Shown: positions 1 to 8,419 of the stretch, piece by piece | Layout: every line of letters starts with the position of its first letter | Numbering within the stretch: position 1 is the first letter of the stretch | Source of the DNA: Pseudomonas sp. R84 | GTDB lineage: Bacteria; Pseudomonadota; Gammaproteobacteria; Pseudomonadales; Pseudomonadaceae | Direction: 5' to 3' | DNA: 64,000 bases | Assembly: GCF_009834515.1 (NCBI RefSeq) | Contig: NZ_CP019426.1 | Location: 2,345,501 to 2,409,500, forward strand | Made by a program: the position numbers and the translations under genes | Notes under the pieces: model-generated | Told to the model about the DNA's origin: nothing | Seen by the model: only the letters and a program-made list of their open reading frames with translations | Databases searched by the model: none

Positions 1-1
1 G

Positions 2-952
2 GTGCTGGTCGGGCAGAACGCCTTTGATCGCGAAAAGATCTGGCATGACCTGGCGCACTGGCAGCGTGGCAGCGCCAGCCAGTTGACTGATCGCGCGCTG
101 GCTTTGGTCGAGCAGGCGTTGTGGGATTGGGCGGGGCGCAAGCTCGGCGTGCCGGTGCACAAGTTGATCGGCGGTTTTCGCGACAAGGTGCCGGCGTACG
201 GCTCAACCATGTGCGGCGATGAATTGCCTGAGGGCCTGGCGACGCCGGAAGATTACGGACGCTTTGCCGAAACGCTGGTCAAGCGCGGCTACAAGGCGAT
301 CAAGTTGCACACCTGGATGCCGCCGGTCTCGTTCGCACCGAGCCCGCGCATTGACGTCAAAGCCTGCGCGGCGGTGCGCGAAGCGGTGGGCCCGGACATC
401 GCCTTGATGCTCGACGGTTATCACTGGTACAGCCGCACCGAAGCGCTGTACATCGGACGTGAACTGGAAAAACTCGACTTCGCCTGGTTCGAAGAACCGA
501 TGATGGAAGAGTCCGCCGAATCCTATGCCTGGCTGGCGGGGCAACTGGACATTCCGGTGCTCGGCCCGGAGACCCTGTCCGGCAAACACCTGAGCCGGGC
601 CAGTTGGGTCAAGCACGACGTTTGCGACATCCTGCGTGCCGGCGTCGCCGGGGTCGGCGGGATCGGGCCTTGCCTGAAAGTCGCGCACATGGCCGAGTCG
701 TTTGGCATGGATTGCGAAATTCACGGCAACGGCGCAGCCAACCTGACAGTGGTTGGCGCGATCAAGAACTGCACCTGGTACGAGCGCGGTTTGCTGCACC
801 CGTACCTGGATTACGACGAGGTGCCGGCGTACCTCAAGCGCCTGGTCGACCCGATGGACAGCGACGGTTTTGTGCATTTGTCCGACCTGCCGGGTCTGGG
901 CGAAGACATCGACTTCAACTTCATCGAGATGAACACGCTTAAAAGCTTCTGA
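2..952 (+). CDS. Enolase-superfamily (mandelate racemase/muconate lactonizing) enzyme, 5' end outside the window
   Basis: This is the C-terminal 316 residues of an enolase-superfamily enzyme. The reading frame is open to the window edge and members are usually about 380 residues, so the N-terminal capping domain is cut by the window. Visible barrel-strand motifs are a KxK-type lysine (YKAIKLH), the metal ligands in LMLDGY, WFEEP and LGPET, and a histidine in EIHGNGAANL that could act as a base. The family abstracts a proton alpha to a carboxylate, often dehydrating sugar acids. It is followed after 72 bp by the binding protein of an importer, so it probably acts on the imported compound. The exact substrate cannot be read from the sequence. 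Confidence 0.85.
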   Translation: MLVGQNAFDREKIWHDLAHWQRGSASQLTDRALALVEQALWDWAGRKLGVPVHKLIGGFRDKVPAYGSTMCGDELPEGLATPEDYGRFAETLVKRGYKAIKLHTWMPPVSFAPSPRIDVKACAAVREAVGPDIALMLDGYHWYSRTEALYIGRELEKLDFAWFEEPMMEESAESYAWLAGQLDIPVLGPETLSGKHLSRASWVKHDVCDILRAGVAGVGGIGPCLKVAHMAESFGMDCEIHGNGAANLTVVGAIKNCTWYERGLLHPYLDYDEVPAYLKRLVDPMDSDGFVHLSDLPGLGEDIDFNFIEMNTLKSF

Positions 953-966
953 CGTGTACGCGGGCT

Positions 967-984
967 GCCCGGTGCATGCCGGGT
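967..984 (+). other. Intergenic GC-rich stem-loop in the transporter operon
   Basis: The inverted repeat CCCGG-TGCATG-CCGGG lies just after the enolase-family gene, with no run of T behind it. A related hairpin follows the second binding-protein gene at 5403-5428. Such stem-loops often stabilise upstream mRNA or weaken read-through. That role is inferred. Confidence 0.45.
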
Positions 985-1024
985 TGTCCGAGAGCCCTAT
1001 AAATATAAGAAAGGCACTCTCGCT

Positions 1025-2635
1025 ATGAACATTCTTCCTTCGCTGTGGGCGCGGGTTCTGGCGGCTACCCTGACGGTGACCGCGCTACCTGTCGTGCATG
1101 CCAAAACCCCGGCCGATCAATTGATCGTCGGCATGAGCATGATCAATCTGCTGTCCCTCGACCCGGCGGCCGCCACCGGCCTGGACGTGTCGGAGATCAA
1201 TGCCAATCTCTATGACATGTTGCTGGTGCAGGACGTCGCTGCGCCGGATCAGCTGTTGCCGGCACTCGCCGAGCGCTGGCAAGTCAGCGACGACCGCAAG
1301 ACCCTGACCTTCAATCTGCGCCAGGGCGTGCAATTTCAATCGGGCAACCCGTTGAGCGCCGAAGACGTCGCCTGGTCGTTGCAGCGCGTGCTCAAACTCA
1401 ATCTCGCATTGGCGTCGACCTGGAAGGCTTACGGTTTTACCGCCGAGAATGTCGAGCGTTCGATGCGCGCGACTGATGCCAATACCTTCGTCATTGAATT
1501 GCCGCGCCCCACCGATCCACAGTTGGTGCTCAACACGCTGGCGACCTCGCCAAGTGCCTTCATTCTCGACCGCAAAAAAGTCCTCGAACACCAGAAGAAC
1601 AATGACCTGGGCGCCGCCTGGCTGGTGACGCACGCCGCCGGCAGTGGTGCCTTCGTGCTCAATGACTGGCGGGCCAACGATGTGATTCTGATGAGCCGTT
1701 TCGACGGTTACTGGGGCGGCCCGGCCAAGCTCAAGCGCATTGTCATGCGCAACATGACCGAGTCGCAGTCGTTGCGGCTGATGATCGAGCGCGGTGACCT
1801 CGACATCGCCAAAGGCATGTCGGCGCCGGACATTCAGGCCTTGCAGAACAGCGACAAGGTCCGCACGCAAACCCTGCAACGCGGCACGCTGTATTACGTC
1901 GCGCTGAGCGTGAAGCAGCCAATGTTTGCCGACGCGCGCGTGCGCAAAGCCGTGCGCTCGTTGATCGACTATCAAGGCATCAACCAGACCGTCATGCCGC
2001 ACTACGGCGTGATCAATCAGCGGCCGATGCCGTTGGGACTGGCCGCGCGCCTGCCGGATCCCGGTTATCGACTGAATGTCGATGAGGCAAAAAAACTTCT
2101 CGCTGACGCCGGTTACCCCAACGGGTTCAAGACCAGCATCCGCGTGCTGGCCGAGCCGCCCTTCATCAACATTGCCTCCAACCTGCAATCGACGCTGGCG
2201 CAGGCCGGGATCGAAGCCAGCATCATCACTGGCACCGGTAACCAGATCTACGGCGCCATGCGTGAGCGCAGTTTCGACATCATCGTCGGCCGTGGCGGTG
2301 GCGGCGCCGAACGTCATCCCCATTCGAGCCTGCGCACGCTGGTGTACAACCCGGATAACCGTGACGAGGCCAAGCTGAGCAACTTTCAGGGCTGGCGCAC
2401 TTCGTTCTACAGTCCCGAGTTGAATCAGTTGATCGAGAGTGCCGAAGTCGAGCCCGATGCGCAGAAACAGCAGGCGCAGTATCAGGACATCCAGCAGCAA
2501 CTCGATCAGCAAGTGGGCGCGATTCTGCCGGTCTCGCAGATGACCGATACGGTGCTGGTCTACGCCGATGTTGCCGATTTTCAAGGGCACACGGCCGCGA
2601 CCACGCGCTACAAAGACGTCTACAAAAAACGCTGA
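1025..2635 (+). CDS. Peptide/nickel-type ABC transporter substrate-binding protein (first paralogue)
   Basis: A 536-residue periplasmic solute-binding protein of the SBP_bac_5 (DppA/OppA) family. The N-terminus is a signal peptide ending near residue 26 (VVHA before KTPAD). The body has the family features LAERWQVSDDRKTLTFNLRQ and SAEDVAWSL. It is closely related along its whole length to the binding protein at 3779-5389, which suggests tandem duplication with two binding proteins sharing one permease pair. It differs by a glycine-rich insertion (GRGGGGAERHPH) near residue 420, where the paralogue has ARGAERYPHP. Family members bind peptides, but many also bind oligosaccharides or opines; the nearby GH28 enzyme makes an oligogalacturonide-type ligand plausible. 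Confidence 0.9.
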   Translation: MNILPSLWARVLAATLTVTALPVVHAKTPADQLIVGMSMINLLSLDPAAATGLDVSEINANLYDMLLVQDVAAPDQLLPALAERWQVSDDRKTLTFNLRQGVQFQSGNPLSAEDVAWSLQRVLKLNLALASTWKAYGFTAENVERSMRATDANTFVIELPRPTDPQLVLNTLATSPSAFILDRKKVLEHQKNNDLGAAWLVTHAAGSGAFVLNDWRANDVILMSRFDGYWGGPAKLKRIVMRNMTESQSLRLMIERGDLDIAKGMSAPDIQALQNSDKVRTQTLQRGTLYYVALSVKQPMFADARVRKAVRSLIDYQGINQTVMPHYGVINQRPMPLGLAARLPDPGYRLNVDEAKKLLADAGYPNGFKTSIRVLAEPPFINIASNLQSTLAQAGIEASIITGTGNQIYGAMRERSFDIIVGRGGGGAERHPHSSLRTLVYNPDNRDEAKLSNFQGWRTSFYSPELNQLIESAEVEPDAQKQQAQYQDIQQQLDQQVGAILPVSQMTDTVLVYADVADFQGHTAATTRYKDVYKKR

Positions 2636-2695
2636 AATGCACGGATGAACTTCGCGTGCCGGGTGCACCGGTGACCGTTTTATCAGGAGCTGACT

Positions 2696-3733
2696 ATGTT
2701 TGTTATGACTGCCTCTGCCATGGGAGCCCGCGCCTCCAATACCGCGCGGCGTGCCAGCACGGTACTGGTGACGTTGCTGGGCCTGTTGGCGCTGACGTTT
2801 ATCATCGGTCGGGTGATGCCGCTCGATCCGGTGCTGGCGGTGGTCGGGCCGGACGCCGACAGCTCGACCTACGATCAGGTGTACCGGGCGATGGGGCTGG
2901 ACAAGCCGATCTGGACCCAGTTCGGCCTGTACCTCAATGACTTGCTGCACGGCAATTTCGGCAACGCGCTGTTGACCGGGCACCCGGTGCTCGATGATAT
3001 CCGCCGAGTGTTCCCTGCCACCATCGAACTGGCGACTCTGGCCATCCTCTTCGGTGTGCTGATCGGTTTGCCGCTGGGCGTCTGCGCGGCGAGTAATCAA
3101 GGGCGACTGGGCGATCATGTCGCGCGAGTGATAACCCTGTTCGGCTATTCCACGCCGATTTTCTGGCTGGGCATGATGGGCTTGCTGGTGTTTTACGCCT
3201 GGCTCGGCTGGGCCGGTGGCGCCGGTCGCATCGACCTGGCGTACGACGGCATGGTGCCCGAGGTCACCGGGCTATTGCTGATCGATTCGAGCCTGGCCGG
3301 TGATTGGGAAGCCTTCGCCAGCGCCTTGCGCCACATCGTCTTGCCGGCGCTGATCCTTGGGCTGAACTCGGTGGCTTACATCAGTCGGATGACCCGCAGC
3401 TTCATGCTCGAGCAACTGTCTCAGGAATACATCATCACCGCTCGGGTCAAGGGTTTGTCGCGTCGCCAGGTGGTCTGGGGTCACGCCTTTCGCAACATCC
3501 TCGTGCAACTGCTCACAGTGGTGGCGCTGGCTTACGGCTCGCTGCTCGAAGGCGCGGTGCTGATCGAAACGGTCTTTGCCTGGCCGGGTTTCGGCCAGTA
3601 CCTGACCAGCAGCCTGATGCTCGGCGACATGAACGCGGTGATGGGCTGTGTGCTGGTAATCGGTTTGATTTTTGTCGCGCTCAACCTGATCAGCGATGCC
3701 TTGTACAAGGTCTTCGATCCGCGCACCCGTTAA
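2696..3733 (+). CDS. ABC transporter permease, DppB type
   Basis: A 345-residue inner-membrane permease of the binding-protein-dependent transport family, with about six hydrophobic segments. The cytoplasmic EAA-type loop is seen as ARVKGLSRRQVVWGHAFRN around residue 255. The chosen ATG has an AGGAG about eight bases upstream. It sits between the two binding-protein genes and pairs with the permease at 5453-6376. The order binding protein, DppB-type, binding protein, DppC-type, two ATPases is a complete importer with one extra binding protein. Confidence 0.9.
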   Translation: MFVMTASAMGARASNTARRASTVLVTLLGLLALTFIIGRVMPLDPVLAVVGPDADSSTYDQVYRAMGLDKPIWTQFGLYLNDLLHGNFGNALLTGHPVLDDIRRVFPATIELATLAILFGVLIGLPLGVCAASNQGRLGDHVARVITLFGYSTPIFWLGMMGLLVFYAWLGWAGGAGRIDLAYDGMVPEVTGLLLIDSSLAGDWEAFASALRHIVLPALILGLNSVAYISRMTRSFMLEQLSQEYIITARVKGLSRRQVVWGHAFRNILVQLLTVVALAYGSLLEGAVLIETVFAWPGFGQYLTSSLMLGDMNAVMGCVLVIGLIFVALNLISDALYKVFDPRTR

Positions 3734-3778
3734 CACGCCTGGCTGCGGCACCAAAACTATAAAAACAAGGATTTTTCA

Positions 3779-5389
3779 ATGACGACTGCATTTACCAAAC
3801 TGCACGCTGGCCTGTTGGCGGCGGTCCTGGCGCTGGTGCCGATGACCCAGGCCAGCGCCAAGACGCCGGCCGATCAACTGATCGTCGGCATGAGCATGGT
3901 CAACCTGTTTTCCATCGATCCGGCCAACGCGCCGGGCCTCGACGCTTCCGGCGTCAATGCCAATCTTTACGACACCCTGGTCAAGCGTGATCAGGGCAAT
4001 CCGGAACAGCATCTGCCGCAACTGGCCGAGCGCTGGACGATCAGCGACGACGGCAAGCAGATAACCTTTCATTTGCGTCAGAACGTGAAGTTTCACTCCG
4101 GCAATCCGCTGACCGCTGAAGACGTGGCCTGGTCGTTGTACCGGGTGATGAAACTGAATTTCGGCCTGGCCACGACCTGGAAAGCCTACGGTTATAACGT
4201 CGACAACATCCAGTCACTGATCCGTGCCAGCGATGCCCACACGCTGGTTATCGACTTGCCGCAAACCATGGACCCACTGTTATTGATTGACTCGCTGGCG
4301 ATCTCGCCGAGCGCGGTGGTGATCGATCGCAAAACGGCTTTGGCGCATGAGAAAAACGCTGACCTCGGTGCTAACTGGCTGGTGACCAACGAGGCCGGCA
4401 GCGGACCGTTTGTGCTGAGCAAATGGACAGCGAACGACTCGCTGTTGCTGACCCGCTTCGACGGTTATTGGGGCGGTGCTGCCAAGCTCAAGCGCGTGGT
4501 GGTGCGGCACATGACCGAATCGCAGTCGCTGCGCCTGATGCTGGAGCGCGGAGACCTCGATCTGGCGTATGGCATGGCCGCACCGGACATCCGCGCCATC
4601 GACGGTTCGGAAAAAATCCACGTGCAGTCACTGCCGCGCGGCACCATGTACTACGTCGCGCTGAGCATGAAGCAGCCCGAATTTGCCAACCCCAAAGTGC
4701 GCGAAGCGGTGCGCAACCTGATCGACTACAAGGGCCTCGACGAACAGGTGATGCCGTATTACGGCCAGCTGAATCAGCAGCCGATGCAACTCGGTCTGGC
4801 GGCGCGCCTGCCGGATCCGGGTTATCACATGGACGTCGCCAAGGCGAAAAAACTCCTCGCCGAAGCGGGTTATCCGGACGGCTTCAGCACGACCATTCGC
4901 ACATTGTCAGAGCCGCCCTTCATCGACATCGCCGCGCGTCTGCAAGCGACGCTGGCCGAGGGCGGGATCAAGGCCAGCATCGTCAACGGCACTGGCAACC
5001 AGGTGTATGGCGCCATGCGCGCGCGCAGCTTCGACATCATCGTTGCGCGCGGGGCCGAGCGCTATCCGCATCCGTATTTCAGCCTGCGTACGTTTGCCTA
5101 CAACCCCAACAACAGCGATGACGCCGGCCTGCCGAATTTCCAGGGCTGGCGTGCGTCGTTTTTCAGCCCGCAGCTTAATAGCCTGATAGATCAGGCCGGG
5201 GTCGAACGCGATGCCGGCCAGCGCCTGAACCTGTATCACCAGGCACAGAAAATCTACGACGAGCAGGTCGGCCCGATCATGATGATTTCGCAGATGACCG
5301 ACACCGTGGTCAGCGCCGCCGACGTCAAGGGTTTCGCCGGTGATGATGCCGAGGCGACGCGTTATCTGGGTGTCTACAAACAACGCTGA
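3779..5389 (+). CDS. Peptide/nickel-type ABC transporter substrate-binding protein (second paralogue)
   Basis: A 536-residue periplasmic binding protein, the paralogue of the gene at 1025-2635. A signal peptide ends near residue 28 (TQASA before KTPAD). Long stretches are nearly identical to the first copy, for example LIVGMSM near the mature N-terminus and the TRFDGYWGG region, while the ligand-facing parts diverge more. It is placed between the two permease genes. It probably delivers a related but distinct ligand to the same membrane complex. Confidence 0.9.
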   Translation: MTTAFTKLHAGLLAAVLALVPMTQASAKTPADQLIVGMSMVNLFSIDPANAPGLDASGVNANLYDTLVKRDQGNPEQHLPQLAERWTISDDGKQITFHLRQNVKFHSGNPLTAEDVAWSLYRVMKLNFGLATTWKAYGYNVDNIQSLIRASDAHTLVIDLPQTMDPLLLIDSLAISPSAVVIDRKTALAHEKNADLGANWLVTNEAGSGPFVLSKWTANDSLLLTRFDGYWGGAAKLKRVVVRHMTESQSLRLMLERGDLDLAYGMAAPDIRAIDGSEKIHVQSLPRGTMYYVALSMKQPEFANPKVREAVRNLIDYKGLDEQVMPYYGQLNQQPMQLGLAARLPDPGYHMDVAKAKKLLAEAGYPDGFSTTIRTLSEPPFIDIAARLQATLAEGGIKASIVNGTGNQVYGAMRARSFDIIVARGAERYPHPYFSLRTFAYNPNNSDDAGLPNFQGWRASFFSPQLNSLIDQAGVERDAGQRLNLYHQAQKIYDEQVGPIMMISQMTDTVVSAADVKGFAGDDAEATRYLGVYKQR

Positions 5390-5402
5390 ACGCTGAACGC
5401 TG

Positions 5403-5428
5403 CCCGGTGCGTCGGCGTACGCGCCGGG
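5403..5428 (+). other. Intergenic GC-rich stem-loop after the second binding-protein gene
   Basis: The arms CCCGGTGCG and CGCGCCGGG pair with one G-T wobble. No T-run follows, so this is more likely an mRNA-stabilising or attenuating hairpin than a terminator. Such hairpins are common after highly expressed binding-protein genes. Confidence 0.45.
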
Positions 5429-5452
5429 TGATCCTCAATTCAATCCGAGAAC

Positions 5453-6376
5453 ATGCCCATGATTGCCAACATGTCTTCTACTGATTCGAGCGCCAAGCGG
5501 CGGTCGGATCGTACCCCCGGATCCAGCTTCGACGCCTTCTGCAAAAGTGCCCTGAAAGTCTTGCGGCACCTGCTGCGCAACCCGATGACCCTGGCCGGAT
5601 TGCTGGTCGCGCTGGTGCTGGTGGTGGTGGCGTTGTTTGCGCCGTGGATCGCTACCCATGATCCGGTGGCGCAAAACCTCGCCAATGCCCTGCAGGCACC
5701 GGGCGCCGCGCACTGGTTCGGCACCGATGAATACGGCCGGGATATCTTCAGTCGGCTGGTCTACGGCTCGCGCATCACGCTGTACATCATCACCCTGGTG
5801 ACCGTGATCGTCGGCCCGATCGGGCTGTTTATCGGCACCGTCTCCGGCTACTACGGTGGTGTTGTCGACACGGTGTTCATGCGCCTGACCGACATCTTCA
5901 TCTCCTTTCCCAGCCTGGTGCTGGCGCTGGCATTTATCGCGGCGCTCGGTCCGGGCCTGGAACACGCAGTGGTAGCGATTGCGCTGACGTCGTGGCCGCC
6001 GATTGCGCGACTGGCGCGGGCTGAAACCCTGTCGTTGCGCAAGGCTGACTTCGTCGTGGCGGTCGAGCTGCAAGGGGCTTCGTCCACGCGAATCATCCTG
6101 CGGCACATTGTGCCGATGTGCATGTCGTCGGTGATCATCCGCCTGACCATGAACATGGCCGGGATCATCCTCACCGCAGCGGCTTTGGGCTTTCTCGGCC
6201 TCGGTGCGCAAGCGCCGTCGCCGGAGTGGGGCGCGATGATTTCCACCGGGCGCCGCTACATGCTCGAGTGCTGGTGGCTGGTGGCTGTTCCGGGGGCCGC
6301 AATCATGTTGGTCAGCCTGGCTTTCAACCTGTTGGGCGACGGCCTGCGGGACATTCTTGATCCGCGCAGCGAGTAA
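5453..6376 (+). CDS. ABC transporter permease, DppC type
   Basis: A 307-residue inner-membrane permease. A polar N-terminus of about 40 residues is followed by a first membrane segment near residues 47-65, then HWFGTDEYGRDIFSRL, a signature of DppC/OppC permeases. The EAA loop appears as AVELQGASSTRIILRHIVP. The protein ends in ILDPRSE, as in many DppC proteins. ATGs at 5459 and 5471 are alternative starts. It forms the membrane pore with the permease at 2696-3733; the ATPase gene follows after 11 bp. Confidence 0.9.
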   Translation: MPMIANMSSTDSSAKRRSDRTPGSSFDAFCKSALKVLRHLLRNPMTLAGLLVALVLVVVALFAPWIATHDPVAQNLANALQAPGAAHWFGTDEYGRDIFSRLVYGSRITLYIITLVTVIVGPIGLFIGTVSGYYGGVVDTVFMRLTDIFISFPSLVLALAFIAALGPGLEHAVVAIALTSWPPIARLARAETLSLRKADFVVAVELQGASSTRIILRHIVPMCMSSVIIRLTMNMAGIILTAAALGFLGLGAQAPSPEWGAMISTGRRYMLECWWLVAVPGAAIMLVSLAFNLLGDGLRDILDPRSE

Positions 6377-6387
6377 TCGGAGGCTGT

Positions 6388-7227
6388 ATGTCTGCAATCA
6401 AATTGAACGTCGAAGGGCTCAATGTGCGCTTCGTCAATGCTCAGAAAGAAACCCATGCCGTGCGCGACGTGTCCTTCACCCTCGGGCGGGAAAAACTCGC
6501 CATTGTCGGTGAGTCGGGCTCGGGCAAATCGACGGTCGGTCGCAGCTTGCTGAAGCTGCACCCGGCCAGCGCGCGGATCACCGCCAAGGCAATGCAGTTC
6601 GGTGAAGTCGATCTGCTGTCAGCCGGCGAAAAGGTCATGCAGAAGATTCGTGGTCAGCGCATTTCGATGATCATGCAGGACCCGAAATACTCGCTGAACC
6701 CGGTGGTCAAGGTCGGCGATCAGATTGCCGAGGCGTATCTGGCGCACCACAAGGCCAGCCGCAGCGAGGCCCGCGAGCGGGTGCTGGAAATGCTCGAAAA
6801 GGTGCATATCCGTGATCCGCAACGGGTCTACAACCTTTACCCGCATGAGGTTTCCGGTGGTATGGGTCAGCGCATCATGATCGCGATGATGGTCATCACC
6901 CGGCCACAGGTGATCATCGCCGACGAGCCGACCTCGGCCCTTGATGTGTCGGTGCGTCAGCAAGTGCTCAACGTGCTGGAAGAACTGGTCGAACAGCAGG
7001 AAATGGGTCTGATTTTCGTCAGTCACGACCTCAACCTTGTGCGCAATTACTGCGACCGCGTGTTGGTGATGTACGCCGGCAGGGTGGTCGAATCGCTCGC
7101 CGCCGGTGACCTGCAACATGCGCAACATCCCTATACCCGCGGCCTGATGGCGGCGTTGCCGAGCATGGACAACCGTCGCGAACGGTTGCCGGTGTTGCAA
7201 CGCGATCCACTGTGGCTGACTTGCTGA
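6388..7227 (+). CDS. ABC transporter ATP-binding protein, DppD type
   Basis: A 279-residue ATPase of a peptide-type importer. Walker A is GESGSGKST near residue 38, the signature is VSGGMGQRI, Walker B with its glutamate is VIIADEPTSALD, and the H-loop is FVSHDL. The start has a GGAGG ribosome site. It is shorter than the usual 320-330 residues because the C-terminal Oligo_HPY extension is trimmed to a short tail. It heterodimerises with the product of 7238-8014 to energise import. Confidence 0.9.
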   Translation: MSAIKLNVEGLNVRFVNAQKETHAVRDVSFTLGREKLAIVGESGSGKSTVGRSLLKLHPASARITAKAMQFGEVDLLSAGEKVMQKIRGQRISMIMQDPKYSLNPVVKVGDQIAEAYLAHHKASRSEARERVLEMLEKVHIRDPQRVYNLYPHEVSGGMGQRIMIAMMVITRPQVIIADEPTSALDVSVRQQVLNVLEELVEQQEMGLIFVSHDLNLVRNYCDRVLVMYAGRVVESLAAGDLQHAQHPYTRGLMAALPSMDNRRERLPVLQRDPLWLTC

Positions 7228-7237
7228 GGAATCGACC

Positions 7238-8014
7238 ATGTCCATGATCCAAGCACACGCGCTGAACCTGAGTTTCGGCGCCGGCCCGGCCCTCAATCAG
7301 GTGCTGCACGACGTCAGCCTCAGTGTCGCCGACGGCGAATCCTTCGGCCTGGTAGGGGAGTCCGGCTCCGGCAAGACCACGGTATTGCGCTGCCTGGCCG
7401 GGCAGTACCGGCACTGGACCGGCGAGTTGAGCATTGCCGGCGCGCCGCTGCAGCACAAGATTCCCAAGGAACATTTCCGTCAGGTGCAGATGGTGTTCCA
7501 GGACCCTTACGGCTCGCTGCATCCGCGCCACACCGTCGACACGGCCCTGCGTGAGCCGCTGATTATTCACGGCGTGCGCGACAAGGACGACCGGATCAAC
7601 GAGATCCTGCTCAAGGTCGGTCTGAACGACAGTTACCGTTTTCGCTATCCGCATCAGTTGTCCGGTGGCCAGCGCCAGCGCGTGGCGATTGCCCGTGCGC
7701 TGATTCTCGAGCCGCGCGTGTTGCTGCTCGATGAGCCGACTTCGGCGCTGGATGTCTCGGTGCAGGCGGAGATTCTCAATCTGCTGGCGGATTTGCGCCG
7801 GCGCGAGAAACTCACCTACCTGATGGTCACTCACGATCTGGGCGTGGTCACGCATCTGTGTGATCGGGTGGCGGTGATGCAGCTGGGCAAGATCGTGGAG
7901 CTGCTCGACAGTCAGGCGCTCAGCCAGGATCTGGCAAGCCACGCCTACACGCGGATGCTGGTACAAGCCAGTCGTGATTTCAGCCAGGAATCGGCGCGCC
8001 AGCTCGCTGGTTGA
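7238..8014 (+). CDS. ABC transporter ATP-binding protein, DppF type
   Basis: A 258-residue ATPase. Walker A is GESGSGKTT, the signature is LSGGQRQRVAIARAL, Walker B is LLLDEPTSALD and the H-loop is MVTHDL. Like its partner it is shorter than classical DppF (about 330 residues) because it lacks the long C-terminal extension. The start lies 10 bp after the preceding stop codon. It completes the importer encoded from 1025. Confidence 0.9.
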   Translation: MSMIQAHALNLSFGAGPALNQVLHDVSLSVADGESFGLVGESGSGKTTVLRCLAGQYRHWTGELSIAGAPLQHKIPKEHFRQVQMVFQDPYGSLHPRHTVDTALREPLIIHGVRDKDDRINEILLKVGLNDSYRFRYPHQLSGGQRQRVAIARALILEPRVLLLDEPTSALDVSVQAEILNLLADLRRREKLTYLMVTHDLGVVTHLCDRVAVMQLGKIVELLDSQALSQDLASHAYTRMLVQASRDFSQESARQLAG

Positions 8015-8037
8015 GCCGATCCATCAAGGAGCGCGAC

Positions 8038-8406
8038 ATGCCGCATTGTCTTATCGATTGCCCGCAAAGCCTGGCCCAGCGTGTCGGCGAGCAAACCCTG
8101 CTCGCTGCCGTGCATGACGCCCTCGATGCCTTCGGCCTGTTCAAGGCCGGGGACATCAAGGTGCGCCTCAACACGTTCGAGCATTACCGCTGCGGTGCGG
8201 GCGCGGACGATTTTGTCCATGTCGTCCTGTCGGTGTTGTCCGGGCGCAGTGCTGAACAGCGCCGGCGTCTGGCCTCGGCGACCGTGGCGGCGCTGGTCGC
8301 TTTGCTGCCGGACGTCGAATCGCTGTCGATGGAGGTTGTGGAAATGCCCCGCGAGACGTTCGTCAACCGCAGCCAATATTTGCAAGAAGCCGGATTGTCG
8401 GCCTGA
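8038..8406 (+). CDS. 5-carboxymethyl-2-hydroxymuconate isomerase-like (tautomerase-fold) protein
   Basis: A 122-residue protein of the CHMI family, small trimeric enzymes of the tautomerase superfamily. It starts MPHCLIDCP, so a proline follows the initiator methionine; in this family that proline, exposed after methionine removal, is the catalytic base. The ATG at 8038 has an AAGGAG site and is preferred over an in-frame TTG at 8011. In homoprotocatechuate degradation the enzyme isomerises a muconate, but no other genes of that pathway are nearby. Here it may tautomerise a keto-acid made from the imported compound; that is inference. Confidence 0.75.
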   Translation: MPHCLIDCPQSLAQRVGEQTLLAAVHDALDAFGLFKAGDIKVRLNTFEHYRCGAGADDFVHVVLSVLSGRSAEQRRRLASATVAALVALLPDVESLSMEVVEMPRETFVNRSQYLQEAGLSA

Positions 8407-8419
8407 ACAAGGAGTGCTC

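Noticed and set aside
1085..3118. 677-codon open frame on the minus strand
   Set aside because: It lies antisense to the clear binding-protein and permease genes. Its translation is His/Arg/Gln-rich without domains, typical of the mirrored frame of GC-rich genes.
8081..8419. N-terminal extension of the GH28 protein
   Set aside because: The extension overlaps the CHMI-like gene in another frame; the ATG at 8420 has a ribosome site and begins the signal peptide.
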